Below are positions 12,954 through 16,642 of a stretch of 16,642 nucleotides of DNA, one piece after another. The stretch covers positions 1-16,642 of the forward strand of contig CAZXPA010000011.1 of assembly GCA_964642485.1 (NCBI GenBank). The letters are read 5' to 3'. A model generated the notes under the pieces. It was given only the letters and a program-made list of their open reading frames with translations, made no database searches and was not told the origin of the DNA. A program made the translations under genes and the position numbers. Position 1 is the first letter of the stretch. Each line of letters opens with the position of its first letter. Origin of the DNA: CAZXPA01 sp964642485. GTDB taxonomy: Bacteria; Patescibacteriota; Patescibacteriia; UBA2591; UBA6264.

Positions 12954-14735
12954 TTAATCACGATCTGGAAGTACATTATAATATTTTAATACAAATTCAG
13001 CTAATTTGCCAAATGTTGGAACCGCAGTTGAGTCAGCAAAACGACCTTGTTGAGGATTGTCCAATGTAACTAAAGCAACAAATCTAGGGCTGGTAGCTGG
13101 AGCAAAACCAACAAAAGAATGGATGACTTCCTCTGAATAACCACCCCCAGATTTAGGAACCTGAGCTGTCCCGGTTTTGCCAGCCACATAATATCCTTTA
13201 ACTTTTGCTTTTTTACCATAGCCGTTTTCACAAACCGAAACCATCATGGCAGTTAAAGCTGTAGCACTTGAAGGAGAAATTACCTGACGAATAAATTCTG
13301 GCTCTTGAGGCAGGGTCTGACCATCTTTAATAACTGAATCAATAATAAATGGCTTCATTAATTTCCCTTGATTAGCAATTGCGGCAACAGCATTAACCAT
13401 TTGAATTGACGTTACTGTAATTCCCTGACCAAAAGAAGCGGTAGCTAAATATATTTCCTGCTTTCTCTCTAAATTGTCAATATCGCCTGCTGCTTCGCCA
13501 GCCAATTCAATCTTTGTTAAACTGCCAAAACCAAATTTTTTTAAATAATTCCTAAAACTTGATCTTCCTAATTGTTGAACAGTAAAAACCGCTCCCGTAT
13601 TAATTGATTTTTCTAAAACATTGGTCATTGTCCGATAACCATAAATCCGGCCGTCAACATTCTCAATTGTTTCTCCTTCCATTTCCACAAGCCCTTTATC
13701 CTCATAAGTCGTTTCTGGGGTAATTTTTTTAGCATCCAAAGCCCCGGCCATGGTAATAATTTTAAAAATAGAACCTGGTTCAAAAGCTGAGGCAATAGCT
13801 GGATTTTTAAATAAAGAATAATCCTGTACTTGAGAATACTGATTAGGATCAAAATCTGGTTGATTACAAAGACTTAAGATGGCTCCGGTCTTAGGATTTA
13901 AAACAATAATTGAACCAGCTCTAGCTTGATAATCTTTAAGCGACTTTTCAAGTATTTGGCAGGCAAAAAATTGAATTGACCGATCAAGAGTTAAAACCAA
14001 ATCTGAGCCATCCTCTGGCGGTTTAATAATATTGTCAACTGAATAAACTAAATCACTAGATGAGGGTCCACCAGTCCATTTACCGGGTTGGCCGGATAAC
14101 TCCTGATTAAAAAATTCCTCTAAGCCATACTGACCCGCACCGCCAATACATTGGTATACGGGCAGGTCCCCTTTTTCGCAATTCTGGTTTTGGCCGACAA
14201 ACCCAGTTAAATGACCGAATAAAGCGCCTTCTGGATAATAACGTTTAGGAACTGCCTCAAATCCTATGCCTGCTAAATCAAGAGCTTTTATCGTCTCAAC
14301 TTCTTCTATTGTCAAGTTCTTTTTTAGTAATTCATAAAAATCATTTTTTTGAGAGAGTCTGGCTAAAAGGTTTTTTAACTTGTTTGTATCCTGATTCTCT
14401 TGTATTAAAACTGGCTCGTCCTCTTGACGGTCCAGTTCTGAAATATCTAAATGAGAGGTCATTTTCCCAACCCATTCATCCAGGTCTTTAATCTCAGCTG
14501 GCGAGACAATTAAATTATAGGTGTTTATATTAATAGCCAAAGGCTGGCGGTCTTTATTCTCATAAATAAAAATTCTCCCCCGATTAGCTGGAATTAATTG
14601 TTCTTTAACACTCTGATTATAAATTGCCGTACCGAGAAAGTTACGACCCAAAACTTGTAATTCAAAAAGTCGACCAATAATTAAAATGCCTAAAATAAAA
14701 ACAATCCCAACAATTAGTTTTAAACGCCAGGTCAT
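12954..14735 (-). CDS. ftsI: Class B penicillin-binding protein (FtsI/PBP2 type transpeptidase)
   Basis: The 593-aa protein has a short N-terminus, one transmembrane helix (about residues 6-25), a pedestal domain beginning with the NRGRIFI motif (51-57), and a transpeptidase domain. The catalytic motifs are complete: S322-I-F-K325 in FEPGSIFKI, S377-I-N379 in EKSINTG and K520-T-G-T523 in AGKTGTAQVP. It cross-links peptidoglycan peptides outside the membrane and is the target of beta-lactams. Its place between ftsL and murF identifies it as the division-specific enzyme; there is no C-terminal PASTA domain. The start is 6 nt after the ftsL stop, so the two are probably co-translated. The stop abuts an octamer array. 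No SD is seen. Confidence 0.95.
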   Translation of the reverse strand: MTWRLKLIVGIVFILGILIIGRLFELQVLGRNFLGTAIYNQSVKEQLIPANRGRIFIYENKDRQPLAININTYNLIVSPAEIKDLDEWVGKMTSHLDISELDRQEDEPVLIQENQDTNKLKNLLARLSQKNDFYELLKKNLTIEEVETIKALDLAGIGFEAVPKRYYPEGALFGHLTGFVGQNQNCEKGDLPVYQCIGGAGQYGLEEFFNQELSGQPGKWTGGPSSSDLVYSVDNIIKPPEDGSDLVLTLDRSIQFFACQILEKSLKDYQARAGSIIVLNPKTGAILSLCNQPDFDPNQYSQVQDYSLFKNPAIASAFEPGSIFKIITMAGALDAKKITPETTYEDKGLVEMEGETIENVDGRIYGYRTMTNVLEKSINTGAVFTVQQLGRSSFRNYLKKFGFGSLTKIELAGEAAGDIDNLERKQEIYLATASFGQGITVTSIQMVNAVAAIANQGKLMKPFIIDSVIKDGQTLPQEPEFIRQVISPSSATALTAMMVSVCENGYGKKAKVKGYYVAGKTGTAQVPKSGGGYSEEVIHSFVGFAPATSPRFVALVTLDNPQQGRFADSTAVPTFGKLAEFVLKYYNVLPDRD

Positions 14736-14741
14736 AAAAAT

Positions 14742-15095
14742 TTATTTCTCAGCTAAGGTTTCTTCACTTGGGATTAAGTAATCAGCTTGGTCGACTTTAA
14801 TCATTTTCAATCTTTGAGAAATTTTATAAATATTAGCCATTGAACCAAGGCTGGCGACTTTTTGAGCTAAGTTTTCATTTTCGATTCTAAGAGATTTAAG
14901 CCGTTGGGCTGCCTCCTCTATTTTTAAACAGTATGAAATACCTATATTGGCTTGAAGCAGATAAACAACTGTTATTACTAAAAGTAAACCCAGAGCAAAA
15001 CAATTAAAAAGTATTCGTTTGGTCTTTCCTGCCTGCCGGCAAGGCAGGGATTTTTTTCTTAAACTGGGTCGAAAAATTTTTTGATAAAAAGTCAT
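14742..15095 (-). CDS. ftsL: Cell division protein FtsL-like
   Basis: The 117-aa bitopic protein has a basic cytoplasmic N-terminus, one transmembrane helix (about residues 28-49) and an outer region of about 65 residues with a coiled-coil pattern (KIEEAAQRLKSLRIENENLAQKV). This is the FtsL/DivIC plan, and the position between rsmH and ftsI is the classical place of ftsL; the sequence itself is too variable for recognition by motif. Residues 18-23 (PCRQAG) are encoded by a GC-rich palindrome that appears to be inserted in frame in the cytoplasmic tail. FtsL would bridge FtsB and FtsI/FtsW in the divisome. No SD precedes the ATG; a tandem repeat lies directly upstream. Confidence 0.8.
   Translation of the reverse strand: MTFYQKIFRPSLRKKSLPCRQAGKTKRILFNCFALGLLLVITVVYLLQANIGISYCLKIEEAAQRLKSLRIENENLAQKVASLGSMANIYKISQRLKMIKVDQADYLIPSEETLAEK
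15028..15048. repeat. GC-rich palindromic insertion in ftsL
   Basis: CCTGCC (15028-15033) and GGCAGG (15043-15048) flank the self-complementary TGCCGGCA (15034-15041), with one extra A. It is the only strongly GC-rich spot in the gene and is read in frame as PCRQAG. The same peptide is, from memory, frequent in Patescibacteria proteins. Confidence 0.7.
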
Positions 15096-15097
15096 AA

Positions 15098-15132
15098 ATT
15101 GGGGATTAGTTAATTGGGGATTAATTAATTGG
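15098..15132. repeat. 15-bp tandem repeat before ftsL
   Basis: ATTGGGGATTAGTTA, ATTGGGGATTAATTA and a partial ATTGG follow one another directly upstream of the ftsL start codon (15095). The 15-bp unit is close to two octamers. Confidence 0.6.
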
Positions 15133-15142
15133 TCTTCTGCTC

Positions 15143-15174
15143 GATTACCTAATTACCCAAGTACCTAAGTACCC
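15143..15174 (+). repeat. Period-8 repeat across the rsmH stop
   Basis: Octamers GATTACCT, AATTACCC, AAGTACCT and AAGTACCC lie head to tail. On the minus strand they supply the last codons of rsmH (G, T and the TAG stop). Confidence 0.6.
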
Positions 15175-16038
15175 AACCTCTCTCCTACTCTTAATTTAGC
15201 ACTTCTTGATCTTGGGTTTTTTTCAATCTCAATTTTACTCGGACTAACTGGCTTTTTAAATAATATTTTCAATCGCTCCTCTTTTTTAAAAAAGTTCTTA
15301 ACAATTCGATCTTCTAANNNNNNNNNNCACTGCGATTCTCCCCCGGGGAGAGAGGACATCTACCCCGGCCAAGATTCCGCTCCTCAGGGACTCCAATTCA
15401 TTATTAACAACGATTCTTAAGGACTGAAAAATTCTGGCTAAACTTTTAACATGAAAATGTCTGCCTAAAGATTTTTTAATTATCTTAACTAATTGAGCAG
15501 TAGTCATGATTGTTTGTTTTTTTCTGGTTTGAGCCACTGCTTTGGCAACTCTTCTAGAAAATCTTTCTCCACCATATTCTTTAAAAATTTTCTCTAATTC
15601 TTGTTCTGAATATTGATTAATAATCTCAGCTGCTGTTAAATCCTGACCTTTGGGATTAAATCTCATGTCTAATACTTCACTGCGCATAAAACTAAATCCT
15701 CGCCTACTCTTTTCTATTAAGTCAGATGACAGGCCAAGATCTAATAAAATCCCGTTAACAGGAGAAAAATTATTTTTTTTAATAATCTCTTTTAAATTAG
15801 AAAAATTATCACAAACTAATATAACTCTTTGACTTAACCTTAAACCATAAACCCTGGACCTTAAACTTTCTATGGCTTCAGGATTATAATCAATGCCTAA
15901 AATTTTACCATTTGGACTTGTTTTTTTTAAAATCTCTAAAGCGTGCCCCCCGCCGCCAATAGTACAATCAATAAAATTCTTTCCTGGTTCAAGTTTAAGA
16001 CAATCAAGTACTTCATTTAAAAGAACTGGAATATGCAT
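15165..16038 (-). CDS. rsmH: 16S rRNA (cytosine(1402)-N4)-methyltransferase, split by an assembly gap
   Basis: RsmH (MraW) methylates N4 of C1402 in 16S rRNA. The first part, 16038 to 15328, gives 237 residues: MHIPVLLNEVLDCL, the SAM motif FIDCTIGGGGHALEIL (22-37), GIDYNP, DNFSNL, GILLDLGLSSDLIE and a GGERFSRR block. It ends in SPRGRIAV. After 10 N the second part (15317 to 15165) continues with LEDRIVKNFFKK, NPRSRSAKLRVGERLGT and stop. Family members read GRIAVISFHSLEDRIVK here, so about five codons (ISFHS, 15 nt) should fill the gap. The real gap is therefore in frame, and the 10 N create a false frameshift. The intact protein would be about 292 residues, which is normal. The last residues come from an octamer repeat. 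The gene lies 25 nt after mraZ, the standard order. Confidence 0.93.
15318..15327. other. Assembly gap (10 N) inside rsmH
   Basis: Ten N residues interrupt the gene. The codon frame on both sides needs a length divisible by three, most likely 15. A near-palindrome (TCTCCCC/GGGGAGA on the minus strand) lies about 10 nt to the right and may have caused the break. Confidence 0.95.
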
Positions 16039-16063
16039 AACAAAAAATTAAAATTTAAATTAG

Positions 16064-16495
16064 CTATACTCCTAATTCTCCCAAAGCCTCAGCTATTTCT
16101 GAACTATCTTGTTCTGACTCTTCTTTATACTCTTCCCACTTCTTTTCATCCCAAATCTCTAAACGATTATAAAGCCCGGCCACCACAACTTTTTTGCCAA
16201 TCTCAGCATATTTACGAAGATAATCTGGTAAATTAATTCTTCCTTGCTTGTCTAAACCAGCATCCATGGCTCCAGCTAACATTAATCTGGCAAAAGCTCG
16301 GGGTTTTGATTTACTAATCGGCATTTCAGCTAATTTACTAGCTAGCTTCTGCCACTCTTTTTTAGGGTATAAAAAAAGGCAAGTGTCCAAGCCTTTAGTA
16401 ACAACTGCCCCTTTAAAAAGCTCATTCCTAAACTTAACTGGAATAGCCAGTCTATTTTTATCATCTATTGAATAATGATACTCACCAATAAACAT
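16064..16495 (-). CDS. mraZ: Transcriptional regulator MraZ
   Basis: With the ATG at 16495 the protein has 143 residues, the normal size. It begins MFIGEYHYSIDDKNRLAIP, the first half of the duplicated AbrB-like fold, and carries the second DxxGR copy at about residue 95 (DAGLDKQGRINLP). The frame is open for 11 more codons upstream (ATG at 16528), but these match nothing in the family and are left out. MraZ is the first gene of the dcw cluster in most bacteria; it forms ring-shaped oligomers and binds repeats upstream of its own promoter, usually as a repressor. Phased repeats and inverted repeats lie upstream here. The last residues after LYNRLEIWDEKKWEEY form an acidic tail. No SD is visible. 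Confidence 0.93.
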   Translation of the reverse strand: MFIGEYHYSIDDKNRLAIPVKFRNELFKGAVVTKGLDTCLFLYPKKEWQKLASKLAEMPISKSKPRAFARLMLAGAMDAGLDKQGRINLPDYLRKYAEIGKKVVVAGLYNRLEIWDEKKWEEYKEESEQDSSEIAEALGELGV

Positions 16496-16497
16496 AG

Positions 16498-16557
16498 TAT
16501 GCGAATAGCGTATTACGAACGTACACATGCAAATAATTTATTTGTTGCATTCGCATA
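16498..16557. promoter_or_regulatory. Inverted repeats upstream of mraZ
   Basis: TATGCGAAT (16498-16506) and ATTCGCATA (16549-16557) are perfect 9-bp arms about 42 nt apart. Between them a second pair, CAAATAA and TTATTTG (read on the minus strand, near 16530-16544), is separated by one base. These are operator-like sites within 60 nt of the start. Confidence 0.5.
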
Positions 16558-16585
16558 TCATTCGTAGATTTGAATTGTTTATGAG

Positions 16586-16636
16586 TTTTCCACAGTTTTC
16601 AATAGTTTTCCCCACATTTATCCACAATTATCCACA
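16586..16636 (-). promoter_or_regulatory. Phased TGTGG boxes upstream of mraZ (DnaA-box or MraZ-box cluster)
   Basis: Two perfect DnaA-box sequences TTATCCACA lie at 16618-16626 and 16628-16636. A related TTCCCCACA at 16608-16616 keeps the same 10-bp spacing, and TTTTCCACA is at 16586-16594. On the minus strand, the sense of mraZ, they read TGTGG-N5-TGTGG-N5-TGTGG, which is also the form of MraZ operator repeats. Confidence 0.65.
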
Positions 16637-16642
16637 GCAAAC

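Noticed and set aside
15165..16038. rsmH as a real frameshifted pseudogene
   Set aside because: The break coincides with 10 N, and both flanks rejoin in frame if the missing conserved codons are restored.
16496..16528. Longer MraZ with 11 extra N-terminal residues
   Set aside because: The residues match nothing in the family, overlap the inverted repeats, and the family start is MFxGEY.

Overview
The window looks like a piece of a small, AT-rich genome of the Patescibacteria/CPR (Parcubacteria-like) type. The evidence is a short and compact gene set, a dcw cluster reduced to mraZ-rsmH-ftsL-ftsI-murF, a tRNA without an encoded CCA, a GIY-YIG cassette beside that tRNA, almost no Shine-Dalgarno sequences, and short repeats that run into coding ends. 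TGA is used as a stop (PP2C; the PMM/murI ATGA overlap), so the code is not the Gracilibacteria/Absconditabacteria one. The phylum call is inference from gene content and style; no rRNA is present.

Layout. 1-1825: a membrane-anchored family-5 solute-binding protein. 1873-2323: an octamer repeat, tRNA-Leu(CAG), and a small GIY-YIG nuclease whose tail is made of palindromes. 2399-3220: a sugar-nucleotide epimerase/reductase that resembles the plant and giant-virus UDP-rhamnose enzyme. 3221-4099: an unusually long gene-poor stretch with minus-strand terminators, a 52-aa charged ORF with a strong ribosome-binding site, alternative RNA pairings, a possible small RNA, and a 139-bp MITE-like inverted repeat. 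4100-5338: a PP2C phosphatase read from a leaderless promoter, convergent with a small membrane-anchored protein. 5518-6501: trpS, also leaderless. 6491-9379 (minus): a likely operon of a Trm9-like methyltransferase, phosphomannomutase/phosphoglucomutase and glutamate racemase. 9441-11434 (plus): a small two-helix membrane protein and an Elp3 homologue. 11561-16495 (minus): murF, ftsI/PBP2, ftsL, rsmH (broken by a 10-N assembly gap) and mraZ, with a 10-bp-phased box cluster upstream.

How the genes fit together. MurI, MurF, PBP2 and FtsL serve peptidoglycan synthesis and division. The hexose-phosphate mutase and the rhamnose-type reductase point to surface polysaccharide. Elp3 and the Trm9-like methyltransferase could together build mcm5U at the tRNA wobble position. 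The most striking non-genic signal is a set of degenerate tandem repeats with a period of 8 bp that sit at, or supply, the 3' ends of at least five genes. Related repeat sequence is also found in frame inside the methyltransferase (8 bp), Elp3 (7 bp) and FtsL (a palindrome).
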